Source of the DNA: DAOOKJ01 sp035385585 | GTDB taxonomy: Bacteria; Patescibacteriota; Minisyncoccia; UBA6257 | Assembly (NCBI GenBank): GCA_035385585.1 | Contig: DAOOKJ010000002.1 | Coordinates: forward strand, 1-64,000 | DNA length: 64,000 nucleotides | Reading direction: 5' to 3' | Shown: in pieces, positions 33,918-40,925 of the stretch | Layout: the number at the start of each line of letters is the position of its first letter | Position numbering within the stretch: the first letter of the stretch is position 1 | Translations under genes and position numbers: made by a program | The notes under the pieces: generated by a model | Database searches by the model: none | Told to the model about the DNA's origin: nothing | What the model saw: the letters and a program-made list of their open reading frames with translations, nothing else

Positions 33918-34457
33918 ATGCACATAAACGAAGTAAAAACAGCAATTAAAGTCGGTGATTTCGTATTAAGAAAAGGGAGTAAAAACAAAATCAGTTTCCA
34001 GTACTCACCAAATCTTAATAAAAAAACGCTTTCCGATGACTCCGCAAGAATATATTTAATTACTCAAGACGGAATCATTAAGAAAATAGGTGGTTCAATT
34101 CAGACAGGAGGAATTAAGGGTACTATCAGTTTTTATATCGGCGCGATGACAGGAAGTCCCGGTAGGCCAAGATTTATTGTTCATTTGCTTATTGAAAAAG
34201 CTCTTAAAAGTGGTTCAAAAGTGGCTTTATATATGATTACTTCACCAAAAACATCAGCCAAAGTTAGTGGTCTATTTGAAACTAAGAAAATGAAGATCGC
34301 TAGTTTCAAAGAAATGGAGGATTTATGTAAATTTGATTACTATTCTAAAGAAAAGAAATATCCTGATTGGAACTTTCAAGAGAATCATCAACCATATCCT
34401 CCCGAATTAGAAAGGAAGTTTATGGCTTATCACCGGAAGCGTTTGAGTAAGAAGTAA
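33918..34457 (+). CDS. Probable type II restriction endonuclease, GIY-YIG-like
   Basis: 179 residues. A degenerate GIY-YIG start is visible: RIYLITQDGIIKKIGGS in place of GIY-x(10)-YIGxS. Next come a conserved-looking GGIKGTISFYIG, the basic GSPGRPRF (possible catalytic Arg) and HLLIEKAL (possible catalytic Glu). The C-terminus has YPDWNFQENH and a basic tail. Assignment rests on this pattern plus context: a C-protein-like gene directly upstream and a DNA methyltransferase converging on it (stops are adjacent at 34457/34458). If it is not a nuclease, it is a module-specific unknown. Confidence 0.55.
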   Translation: MHINEVKTAIKVGDFVLRKGSKNKISFQYSPNLNKKTLSDDSARIYLITQDGIIKKIGGSIQTGGIKGTISFYIGAMTGSPGRPRFIVHLLIEKALKSGSKVALYMITSPKTSAKVSGLFETKKMKIASFKEMEDLCKFDYYSKEKKYPDWNFQENHQPYPPELERKFMAYHRKRLSKK

Positions 34458-35999
34458 TTATTTTCTTGGTGGACCATAGATTATTATTTCGTGAGACTCT
34501 TTTACATATTTACCATTGCCATTTTTCTTTCTGTTTAGTCCTATTCTTGTTTCTCCTTGCCCCATAGTATATTGCCAACTTGGGAAAAATTGTTGAAAGT
34601 CTTTGTAATATTCTGTTATTGTTGGACAATTATTGTAGGAAAGAATAAATCCTCCTTTGTGATTTTTTAGTAAATCTCGCAGAACCTCGTGGGGAAATCC
34701 ATTGTGATGAACTGGAATATTTCTCATTGGGTAAATACCTTTAAACATTTTTGAATCTTTTCCGATATAATAAGGTGGATCGCAGTAGAGAAAATCATTG
34801 GGATATTTGGGTATTACATCTCGGAAATCTGCACATTCTACTTTTAAGTTCCCTGGTTTAAAATCTCGGATTTTCTCTATCATACTCCTATATCTTTTAT
34901 CATTTAGGTAAATTTCTGATGACCAACCCATAAATCCAGGCCCATAAGAGAGGTTAAAGTTGTAGACAAAATAAACAGCCAAAGTAAGGGGATCTAGTTT
35001 TACTTTTTTCTCCCAAACATCTCTTAAAATCAACCTTATTTTTTCAAAGGTTGTTTTATTTGGTTTTAGTTCTTTCAGTTTTTCGTAGAGTAGTTTCGGC
35101 TTTTCTATTTGAAATTTCCAGTAATTGCATAGAATATCAAAAATATCAAATCCGATAACTTCTAATCCCAACTCTTTAGTCATGGCTATTTCAATTGAAC
35201 CCCCTCCAAAAAATGGAGAAATAACTCTTTTTATATTATCCGGTAATAATTCAATAACGTGCCCAACTGCCAAAGTTTTCCCTCCGGCGTATCTTATAGG
35301 AGAAAGAGCAACTCTTTTGTATTTATTTTGACTATTTAGATTTTTACTTCTTATGTGGTTCAAAAACATTTTCTTTTTGTAAGCGAGTGTTTTATCTTGA
35401 GGAAAGTTTTCCAAATTTCTTATGATTTTAACAACTACGCCCCGTACCTCAACTTCTCTACGATAGATCGGCAGCATAGCTTGATTTGCCGGCTGTAACC
35501 TTATACGATTTTTCTCTCTATAAAGTTTCTTAAGAGTGGCTTCGTTATCGTCGATAATAGCCACCACCGTTTGGCCGTCATCGGCGGTTTCTTGCTTGCG
35601 AATTACAACAATATCGCCATCAAATATACCATCATTAATCATACTATCGCCCTGAACACGCAGGGCATAATATTTCTCATTTGGTCTTATTTCTTTTTTG
35701 GATATAGTAACTTTAGAATCAGACACTTCTATTGCTTCTATAGGTTGACCTGCAGCAATAGTCCCTACGATAGGAATTTTTACAATTTCATCACGCTTTG
35801 TAGTATCAATAGCGCACGGTTTATTTTCTTCTTTTTCCAGATATCCTAAGTCGCGAAGTTTTGAAACATGAAAGTGAGCCGTTGAGACAGAAGAAAGCCG
35901 GAAATGTTTTGTTATTTCTTCCAAAGAGGGGGCATATCCCTTTTTGTCGGTAAAAGATTTTATAAAGTCTAAAACTTGTTTTTGACGTTTTGTCAGCAT
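34458..35999 (-). CDS. LexA repressor fused to a D12-class DNA adenine methyltransferase
   Basis: A 513-residue two-part protein. Residues 1-about 195 form a complete LexA: winged helix (about 1-65, SLEEITKHFRLSSVSTAHFHV), cleavage site IAAGQP with Ala83-Gly84, nucleophile Ser119 in GDSM and general base Lys157 in ATLKKL. After a roughly 35-residue linker, residues about 232-513 form an N6-adenine methyltransferase: SAM motif I SPIRYAGGK plus SPFFGGGS, catalytic DPPY at 407-410 and SYNNC later. There is no stop or frameshift between the parts. An internal ATG at Met211 could give a free methyltransferase, but without a ribosome site. It has a consensus promoter at 36037. Confidence 0.9.
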   Translation of the reverse strand: MLTKRQKQVLDFIKSFTDKKGYAPSLEEITKHFRLSSVSTAHFHVSKLRDLGYLEKEENKPCAIDTTKRDEIVKIPIVGTIAAGQPIEAIEVSDSKVTISKKEIRPNEKYYALRVQGDSMINDGIFDGDIVVIRKQETADDGQTVVAIIDDNEATLKKLYREKNRIRLQPANQAMLPIYRREVEVRGVVVKIIRNLENFPQDKTLAYKKKMFLNHIRSKNLNSQNKYKRVALSPIRYAGGKTLAVGHVIELLPDNIKRVISPFFGGGSIEIAMTKELGLEVIGFDIFDILCNYWKFQIEKPKLLYEKLKELKPNKTTFEKIRLILRDVWEKKVKLDPLTLAVYFVYNFNLSYGPGFMGWSSEIYLNDKRYRSMIEKIRDFKPGNLKVECADFRDVIPKYPNDFLYCDPPYYIGKDSKMFKGIYPMRNIPVHHNGFPHEVLRDLLKNHKGGFILSYNNCPTITEYYKDFQQFFPSWQYTMGQGETRIGLNRKKNGNGKYVKESHEIIIYGPPRK

Positions 36000-36009
36000 A
36001 CTCTTTAAC

Positions 36010-36065
36010 TTTCGATTTATTTTCGATTACACTTTAATTATAGGGAACATACCAGTCAATGTCAA
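36010..36065 (-). promoter_or_regulatory. Consensus promoter and direct-repeat operator of the lexA fusion
   Basis: On the minus strand there is TTGACA (36065-36060), a 17 bp spacer and TATAAT (36042-36037), a perfect sigma70 consensus. Just downstream, two AATCGAAA copies (36028-36021 and 36017-36010) sit 11 bp apart, one helical turn, near the predicted start of transcription. They are candidates for LexA autoregulation; no classic GAAC-N4-GTTC or CTGT-N8-ACAG box is present. Confidence 0.7.
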
Positions 36066-36264
36066 CAAGTTTAGTTATCCACAGAGGGATAAAAAGCTAT
36101 TGGATTTCGTAGGGTTTTCAGGATTCAACCTCACTAATCCGAAAAACAATATTCTTTTACAAGAATCGGTCGAATTGTAATTGTTTAAAGGATTAATTGT
36201 TGTTTGAAATACAACAACCTGAAATATTATTAATTAAGAACCCTGTAGGTTTGGATTAGATACC

Positions 36265-36648
36265 ATGTTTATGATACAGAAACTGAATCTCATCTGGAAT
36301 GGTTATTATTCATATAATGATAGTTCCGTTGAGAGAAACGTACCTGAAAGTGCAGGCGTATACAAAATAAGTGTTTCTCAACAAGATAAAACATTAAAAG
36401 TTCATTACGTTGGCCAAGCAGAAAACCTAAGAAAAAGATTAAAAGAACACCTCGATACTAGTAATGAACAAAATGAATGTCTTGTAGAACACATTGAAAA
36501 ATATGCCTGTAGTTATAGTTTTGCATTAGTTTCAAGACAGGAAGATAGGGATGCTGCAGAGAGAGCATTGTACATTCATTACAAACCGGAATGCAATGAT
36601 CCCGATGCTATTCCTAACGTGCCTGATGTAGAAATTAATCCAAACTAA
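36265..36648 (+). CDS. Small stand-alone GIY-YIG nuclease-domain protein
   Basis: 127 residues. The GIY-YIG core has GVYKISV (Gly31-Tyr33), YVGQAENLRKRLKEHL (48-63, with the catalytic Arg region), and ERALYIHYKPECND with the likely catalytic Glu99 and Asn111. The N-terminal 30 residues are unassigned. It is divergent from the lexA fusion across a 265 nt spacer with two small hairpins (36151-36166 and 36197-36217) and ends in a perfect terminator. It might nick DNA in repair or defence; the substrate is unknown. Confidence 0.75.
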   Translation: MFMIQKLNLIWNGYYSYNDSSVERNVPESAGVYKISVSQQDKTLKVHYVGQAENLRKRLKEHLDTSNEQNECLVEHIEKYACSYSFALVSRQEDRDAAERALYIHYKPECNDPDAIPNVPDVEINPN

Positions 36649-36651
36649 GGT

Positions 36652-36692
36652 AGCGGACGCTATCTGAAAAGATAGCGTCCGCTCTTTTCTTT
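36652..36692 (+). terminator. Strong intrinsic terminator of the GIY-YIG gene
   Basis: Perfect 14 bp stem AGCGGACGCTATCT/AGATAGCGTCCGCT (36652-36665, 36670-36683) with a GAAA tetraloop, then CTTTTCTTT. Confidence 0.92.
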
Positions 36693-36708
36693 ATCTTAAC
36701 ATAAAAGT

Positions 36709-36867
36709 ATGTCAGAAACATCATCACATAAAAGAGTGAAAGGACACGCAGCCGGTAAAAGTGGCGAAACAGAAAAGAAAATTAAATACGGTGGACGCAT
36801 TGATGTTTTTATTTTATTTCACGCAGATTCTAATGTGATTCAGGGCACGGAGCCGTGCACCACGTAG
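36709..36867 (+). pseudogene. 5' fragment of a small basic gene cut by a repeat
   Basis: ATG 36709 opens a 52-codon frame. Its first 33 residues (SSHKRVKGHAAGKSGETEKK and IKYGGRIDV) look like a genuine N-terminus of a small basic protein. After IDVF the frame enters the 42 bp repeat also found at 40753 and the twin-hairpin repeat, where it stops at TAG 36865. The natural C-terminus seems lost. Family unknown. Confidence 0.5.
36812..36853 (+). repeat. 42 bp dispersed repeat, copy 1
   Basis: It matches 40753-40794 at 34 of 42 positions, sharing TTTTATTTCAC, TTCTAATGT and CGGAGC. In both places it lies directly upstream of a hairpin repeat or a strong promoter. Confidence 0.65.
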
Positions 36868-36902
36868 GGTGCACGGCCATGAACCCAGCGTGGTTTATGG
36901 CT
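36850..36902 (+). repeat. Twin-hairpin repeat, copy 1
   Basis: Two consecutive 9 bp hairpins: CCGTGCACC/GGTGCACGG (36853-36861, 36868-36876) and CCATGAACC/GGTTTATGG (36877-36885, 36892-36900). The same pair in the same order occurs at 37613-37667. Each pair is followed by an intrinsic terminator. Confidence 0.8.
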
Positions 36903-36908
36903 AATTTC

Positions 36909-36940
36909 AAAAAGCCTCTATTTATGAGGCTTTTTTATTT
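36909..36940 (+). terminator. Intrinsic terminator after twin-hairpin copy 1
   Basis: AAAAAGCCTC (36909-36918) pairs with GAGGCTTTTT (36926-36935), followed by TATTT. Confidence 0.85.
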
Positions 36941-36951
36941 CTCTGGACACG

Positions 36952-36962
36952 TGTGGTATAAT
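36952..36962 (+). promoter_or_regulatory. Extended -10 promoter
   Basis: TGTGGTATAAT with TATAAT at 36957-36962, directly behind the terminator; the -35 (TTTATT) is weak. It drives the gene at 36991. Confidence 0.6.
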
Positions 36963-36990
36963 AGATAATTAAATAATATCCTATATATCT

Positions 36991-37530
36991 ATGTCTAAAA
37001 AAATAATCATTCCAATAATAGTAGTTATGGTGGGAGGATATTTAGTTTATCACCCTCCAAAAGGAATCAAGCAATCAACGGAAACGCAGAAGTTTACTCT
37101 AGATGCTAAAAATTGCACTTATCTCATTGAAGGTCAGAATATTACTTTAATAAATGGATATTCAGAAGAAGAAATTGCTTCTGGCTCTGCCTCAAAAATA
37201 ATTACTAAATATTTTGGTAATGAGGCAGCAGGAGATTTTAATAACGATGGTTTTTCTGATGTAGCCTTTCTTTTAACGCAGGAGACTGGTGGGAGTGGTA
37301 CTTTCTTCTATGTAGCAGTTGCCTTAGGGAGTGAGAATAAATGTCTTGGCACTAATGCTATTTTTCTTGGCGACCGAATTGCTCCCCAAACAATCAATTT
37401 TCAAAATGGCGAAATAATTGTCAACTATGCAGATAGAAATCCAGACGAACCAATGACGGCATCTCCGTCAGTTGGGGTCTCAAAATACTTTCATATAAAC
37501 GAAGGTCAGTTAGTTGAAATTCAAAAATAA
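36991..37530 (+). CDS. Membrane-anchored protein with FG-GAP-like Ca-binding segment
   Basis: A 179-residue surface protein with an uncleaved signal-anchor helix (about 4-21, IIIPIIVVMVGGYLVYH) followed by an extracellular domain. The domain starts NCTYLIEGQNITLINGYSE and carries an FG-GAP/dockerin-type loop GDFNNDGFSDVAFLLT. This family is recurrent in CPR genomes with unknown function. The gene is flanked by direct twin-hairpin repeats (36850 and 37613), with its own extended -10 promoter and terminator, so it forms a self-contained cassette. Confidence 0.7.
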   Translation: MSKKIIIPIIVVMVGGYLVYHPPKGIKQSTETQKFTLDAKNCTYLIEGQNITLINGYSEEEIASGSASKIITKYFGNEAAGDFNNDGFSDVAFLLTQETGGSGTFFYVAVALGSENKCLGTNAIFLGDRIAPQTINFQNGEIIVNYADRNPDEPMTASPSVGVSKYFHINEGQLVEIQK

Positions 37531-37612
37531 AATTATAGTTGAGGAGATAAGTCAGGAATGAAAATTGCTTTTCTGTTCGTGATAAACCAGCTTATGACTG
37601 CCTAAACCCCTG

Positions 37613-37667
37613 TGAGCCGTGCACCACGTAGGGTGCACGGGCCATGAACCCAACGTGGTTTATGGCT
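37613..37667 (+). repeat. Twin-hairpin repeat, copy 2
   Basis: Same two hairpins as 36850-36902: CCGTGCACC/GGTGCACGG (37617-37625, 37632-37640) and CCATGAACC/GGTTTATGG (37642-37650, 37657-37665), with an extra G between them and one loop change (CAACGT for CAGCGT). Confidence 0.8.
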
Positions 37668-37671
37668 TTTT

Positions 37672-37697
37672 AAAATCGCCCAAAAGGCGATTTTTTG
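37672..37697 (+). terminator. Intrinsic terminator after twin-hairpin copy 2
   Basis: AAAATCGCC (37672-37680) pairs perfectly with GGCGATTTT (37686-37694), and T continues to 37696. Confidence 0.88.
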
Positions 37698-37796
37698 ATA
37701 TAATAGGAATTCAAATGTTTTTTTGATAGATTTTGCCGCTTCTGGAAAGTTTTCCACCTTATTTTTTTGAGTAAAAAATGATACTCTATACTTAAT

Positions 37797-37874
37797 ATGC
37801 AGTTTGAAGAGTTACTTAATCTTTATAAAGAAAAGAAAAAGCCATACAGTAAGATAAAACTAAGAAAACAATGA
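37797..37874 (+). CDS. Possible 25-residue micro-ORF or gene remnant
   Basis: ATG 37797 gives MQFEELLNLYKEKKKPYSKI plus five residues and TGA. The peptide is plausible as the N-terminal helix of a lost gene or a leaderless small protein (TATACT lies just upstream). No family is recognised. Confidence 0.25.
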   Translation: MQFEELLNLYKEKKKPYSKIKLRKQ

Positions 37875-37885
37875 AATAGTCCCAA

Positions 37886-37992
37886 TTTAAGAAAATTCTT
37901 AAAAATTCAATAGTCAAAATGTCAAAAGTCAATGGAATGACTAAAATTTAATATGGAGGATAAAAAATATGGACGAGCAGATGACAACATAA
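37886..37992 (+). other. Leader with strong ribosome site and a 7-residue ORF
   Basis: A palindrome TTTAAGAA/TTCTTAAA (37886-37893, 37896-37903) includes a boxA-like TTCTTAAAAA word. GGAGG at 37955-37959 precedes ATG 37969, which reads only MDEQMTT before TAA. It looks like the 5' end of an accessory gene of the strong-Shine-Dalgarno class whose body has been replaced by the convergent gene at 38001. The remaining parts of 37531-38000 show nothing else apart from the repeat and terminator. Confidence 0.4.
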
Positions 37993-38000
37993 ATTTCTCC

Positions 38001-40442
38001 TTAATTTTGTTCGCCAAAATTTATTCCATAAACTAAACACCAACCTTTACTTTGTTTTCCACTTATTCTCGCTTGTCCTTCAAGAATAGGGGAGTAATGA
38101 TTAGGAACTAATTGAGCAATAGCGGCTATCCGGGCAACTAAATCATATTCCTTTATCCAACCTAAAACAGTATTTTTTAGTTGGGTAAAAATCTCCTTCG
38201 CCTTTTGATCATTAACTAAACTTGAACCAAATTCGAGCCGCAAAACTTTCAAATTTTTATCGAAAACACTGGTAACTAATTTCTCTTTTTGAGCTGTATC
38301 GAATTCTCGTAACTTAATAGTATGTGGTAACATCTGTAAAATCAATTGGCCATCGCTGGTAGCTATTAATGACCAAACACAATGCTCATCATTAAATTCT
38401 GGATTAAGCTTATTTTTAGGAAAAGCGCCAATTAAAACTTCTGTAACTTGGCTTCCTTCTATTGGTTCAATTAGTCTATCATAGGGACTGATTCCGTTTT
38501 TATCTTTCTTAAATAAATTTTTTATTTCCTCAAGGGAGGAAATTGCTATCCATCTTCCTCTGCCGGGTAAGTCTGGATGAATACAGGTACGAATCGAAGC
38601 GTCGTAACCATCATTAATATTTTTTTCAAGTCTCATTATTATTTCTTTAACTTTATTAGGTAACATTATTGAATAGTTTTCCCTTATTTCTGCGGGAATT
38701 AATGCATTTACAATAGTTGTCTCTTTTGCTTTAGAAGACTTAAATAAACTAATCTTTTTCGCTTTTTCCTTTTCAGCGGCTATAAATTGAGCAACCTTTT
38801 CTATTCCCTTTCTATCTAAAATCCAATACCAAGGGTTTCGCTTTCGCTCTTCTGACCACCTTTTTACTATTTGTCTTTCGTCTTGGGTTAACATTGCATT
38901 TTTTTCTTCCAGTGGTATCAAACCTCTAAATACTCTTACTTTTTCTCTTCCGATTACTTCTACAGTACAAATCTTTTCAGCAATTTCAGCAGGCGCCTCA
39001 GGAGCACCTATAATAACTGGGATGTTAAATCGCTGAAGCGCTCTTGTCAGATGAGAACCTAGGCTACCGGTAGAAGTAATAATGGCTTTTAACAAAGAAG
39101 AACATTGAAGAAGTTCGGAAGTATCGTCTAAACTTAAAGGACCCCAATAAATGATTTCGTTTCTATCACCCTCTAGATCTTTTAAAGAAGTAATCACTCG
39201 GTAGCCATGAGCAACACCCGGAGAGATTCCCCACCCTCCTCGGCACAAAACCCCTCCCTCTTTTTCAGCTTTTTGCGCCTCTATTTCATTTAGAGATGGT
39301 TGCAAGAGTTGCTGCAACTCAGAAGCAGTTATCTGTGATATTGCTTCTTTTTCAGAAAGTAGCCCTTTTTTTATTTGCTCAATAAGAAATCTTAGTTTCG
39401 CCAAAGGCGAAAGGGGAAGTTCCCGCAATTGTAAACACCATACAGTATCGCCATCATAAGAAAACTCAAGCTCCTGAGGAAGAGCACAATGCTCAATAAT
39501 GGTACCAAAAATTTCTTCTAATTGACTTTTTATTGGAGAATTTGGAAGCTCAGCAAGAGGTTGTGATTCCCGCGTCTCATCACCAACAACAGCCCTTCCT
39601 TGCTTTCCAGGAGCATAAATAATCAAAGGACCCCCAATCAAATCAGATGGATCGTGGGTAAGTAAAACACCAGCGCCAGCCTTTTCAGCATCTCGATTGG
39701 TAAAAATCATTTGTTGGATGATACAAGCCGTACCCCAGTCTTTGGGAATTCCTAATTCTTCCCGCCATCTTCTTGTTCCTTTACTCCCCCAAGAGCCAAA
39801 AACAATTTTAATTCCCTTTAATATCTGTTGATCAATATCCTGAGGAAATTCCTCTCCTGATTCTCTTTTAAAAATCTTTTTTGCTTCAAAAATCAACGAC
39901 TCCAATCCAGCTTCATCGGTTTTAGAAGATCTATTAACTAAATCATTAAATTTCTCAGAACCAATTCCCCAAAAACAGCCTAAATTTATAATTAGATCAA
40001 GATAAGATTCATAAGCTCCTCTTACACCAATTTCATTTTTTAAAGTATTTATTGTGTTGTCATTAATCCCAACATTAAGAAGAGTCAACATTACCCCGGC
40101 CATTGATACTGGTGGACTAGAGCGAATAGAGATAAAAAGAGGTTTTTCTCTATCATTAAAACGTCGGCCGGTTTTTTCCTCTAACCTTCTTAATTCCCTC
40201 CTAATAATTTCTAAGAAGTTTTCCTCATTCTTTCTTAATGCCCACCAGCCATCTGTGGTGATAATAAATCCTGTTGGTACAGACAGATTCCACGATACCA
40301 TCAATCTTAACTGATATCCTTTATTTCCAAGAAAAAAACAAGCATCTTTATCAGATTCTGGAAAATAACCATCAAGAGGACAACAAATAGAAGAAGAACA
40401 ATCTTCAGATGATTCCCTTTCTCTCTTACAATCATCATTCAT
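38001..40442 (-). CDS. PPDK/PEP-synthase-like phosphotransferase lacking the PEP barrel
   Basis: 813 residues. The N-terminal nucleotide-binding domain follows PPDK closely: GNKGYQLRLMVSWNLSVPTGF, SIRSSPPVSMAGVMLTLLN, GSWGSKGTRRWREELGIP and GVLLTHDPSD. A swivelling phosphohistidine domain follows, with TSTGSLGSHLTRALQRFNIP holding the likely catalytic His near residue 463. The C-terminal TIM barrel that binds pyruvate/PEP in PPDK is absent; about 310 residues of unknown fold take its place. It may phosphorylate another small molecule, as rifampin phosphotransferases do with a related toolkit in a different order. The N-terminus is Cys-rich (five Cys in about 25 residues). The promoter at 40452 predicts a nearly leaderless mRNA. 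Confidence 0.75.
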   Translation of the reverse strand: MNDDCKRERESSEDCSSSICCPLDGYFPESDKDACFFLGNKGYQLRLMVSWNLSVPTGFIITTDGWWALRKNEENFLEIIRRELRRLEEKTGRRFNDREKPLFISIRSSPPVSMAGVMLTLLNVGINDNTINTLKNEIGVRGAYESYLDLIINLGCFWGIGSEKFNDLVNRSSKTDEAGLESLIFEAKKIFKRESGEEFPQDIDQQILKGIKIVFGSWGSKGTRRWREELGIPKDWGTACIIQQMIFTNRDAEKAGAGVLLTHDPSDLIGGPLIIYAPGKQGRAVVGDETRESQPLAELPNSPIKSQLEEIFGTIIEHCALPQELEFSYDGDTVWCLQLRELPLSPLAKLRFLIEQIKKGLLSEKEAISQITASELQQLLQPSLNEIEAQKAEKEGGVLCRGGWGISPGVAHGYRVITSLKDLEGDRNEIIYWGPLSLDDTSELLQCSSLLKAIITSTGSLGSHLTRALQRFNIPVIIGAPEAPAEIAEKICTVEVIGREKVRVFRGLIPLEEKNAMLTQDERQIVKRWSEERKRNPWYWILDRKGIEKVAQFIAAEKEKAKKISLFKSSKAKETTIVNALIPAEIRENYSIMLPNKVKEIIMRLEKNINDGYDASIRTCIHPDLPGRGRWIAISSLEEIKNLFKKDKNGISPYDRLIEPIEGSQVTEVLIGAFPKNKLNPEFNDEHCVWSLIATSDGQLILQMLPHTIKLREFDTAQKEKLVTSVFDKNLKVLRLEFGSSLVNDQKAKEIFTQLKNTVLGWIKEYDLVARIAAIAQLVPNHYSPILEGQARISGKQSKGWCLVYGINFGEQN

Positions 40443-40451
40443 ACTGGTAAT

Positions 40452-40481
40452 ATTTTAAACTATAAAATGTAATAAAGTCAA
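40452..40481 (-). promoter_or_regulatory. Promoter of the PPDK-like gene
   Basis: On the minus strand: TTGACT (40481-40476), 18 bp spacer, TAAAAT (40457-40452). The start codon is only 9 nt beyond the -10, so the transcript leader would be about 3 nt. Confidence 0.6.
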
Positions 40482-40714
40482 TTCCTAGAGTTTAAGAGGT
40501 TATAAGTACTTTATAAATTGTTGCAAATTGATTAGCTGTCTCTTTGTCGCAGAATAATTTTTTTAAATTTAAAACATTAATTTGTTTAATAATCACCATT
40601 ATCGTCACCGATTCCGTGATAAAAATCCCTCATTATGTCTTAAAAATACCTAAATTTAGCGATCATTAGAATTTCTTCCGAAACATTAAAGGAAGAAATG
40701 TGGCCCCCGACCTT

Positions 40715-40757
40715 AAAAAAGCCATATGGCCCTAGGAATTACCTAAGGCTTTTTTTA
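40715..40757. terminator. Terminator-like hairpin
   Basis: AAAAAAGCC (40715-40723) pairs with GGCTTTTTT (40747-40755) around an inner CCTAGG/CCTAAGG region. It could act in both directions. The rest of 40482-40714 shows no gene, only a weak ATCAC...GTGAT inverted repeat. Confidence 0.55.
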
Positions 40758-40794
40758 TTTCACACAGGTTCTAATGTAATCCAGTATTCGGAGC
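40753..40794 (+). repeat. 42 bp dispersed repeat, copy 2
   Basis: Counterpart of 36812-36853 (34 of 42 identical). It ends 5 nt before the strong promoter at 40800. Confidence 0.65.
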
Positions 40795-40799
40795 TACTA

Positions 40800-40828
40800 T
40801 TGACTCTTGGTTTTATTTATAGTATGAT
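40800..40828 (+). promoter_or_regulatory. Strong sigma70 promoter, near-duplicate of the one at 46164
   Basis: TTGACT (40800-40805), 17 bp spacer, TATGAT (40823-40828). From the last part of the spacer (TTTTATTTATAG) through ATAAATACC it matches 46174-46201 almost base for base. Confidence 0.85.
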
Positions 40829-40919
40829 ATAAATACCTTGTAATAGGGTATTTTAATAAAAACAAGGTAGTTCTTTGAAAACTATCACATAATTTATATA
40901 TAAAAATATAAAAAGGAGG
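40829..40919 (+). promoter_or_regulatory. Structured leader with boxA-like word and strong Shine-Dalgarno
   Basis: TACCTTGT pairs with ACAAGGTA around AATAGGGTATTTT. Next is AGTTCTTTGAAAACTA (40869-40884), a close match to Firmicute rrn boxA with short TAGTT/AACTA arms, and then AGGAGG at 40914-40919, 6 nt before the start. Confidence 0.55.
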
Positions 40920-40925
40920 CGAACA

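Noticed and set aside
35125..35331. Open frames antisense to the LexA-methyltransferase gene (35125-35331, 35571-35849)
   Set aside because: No motif; shadow frames of the coding strand.
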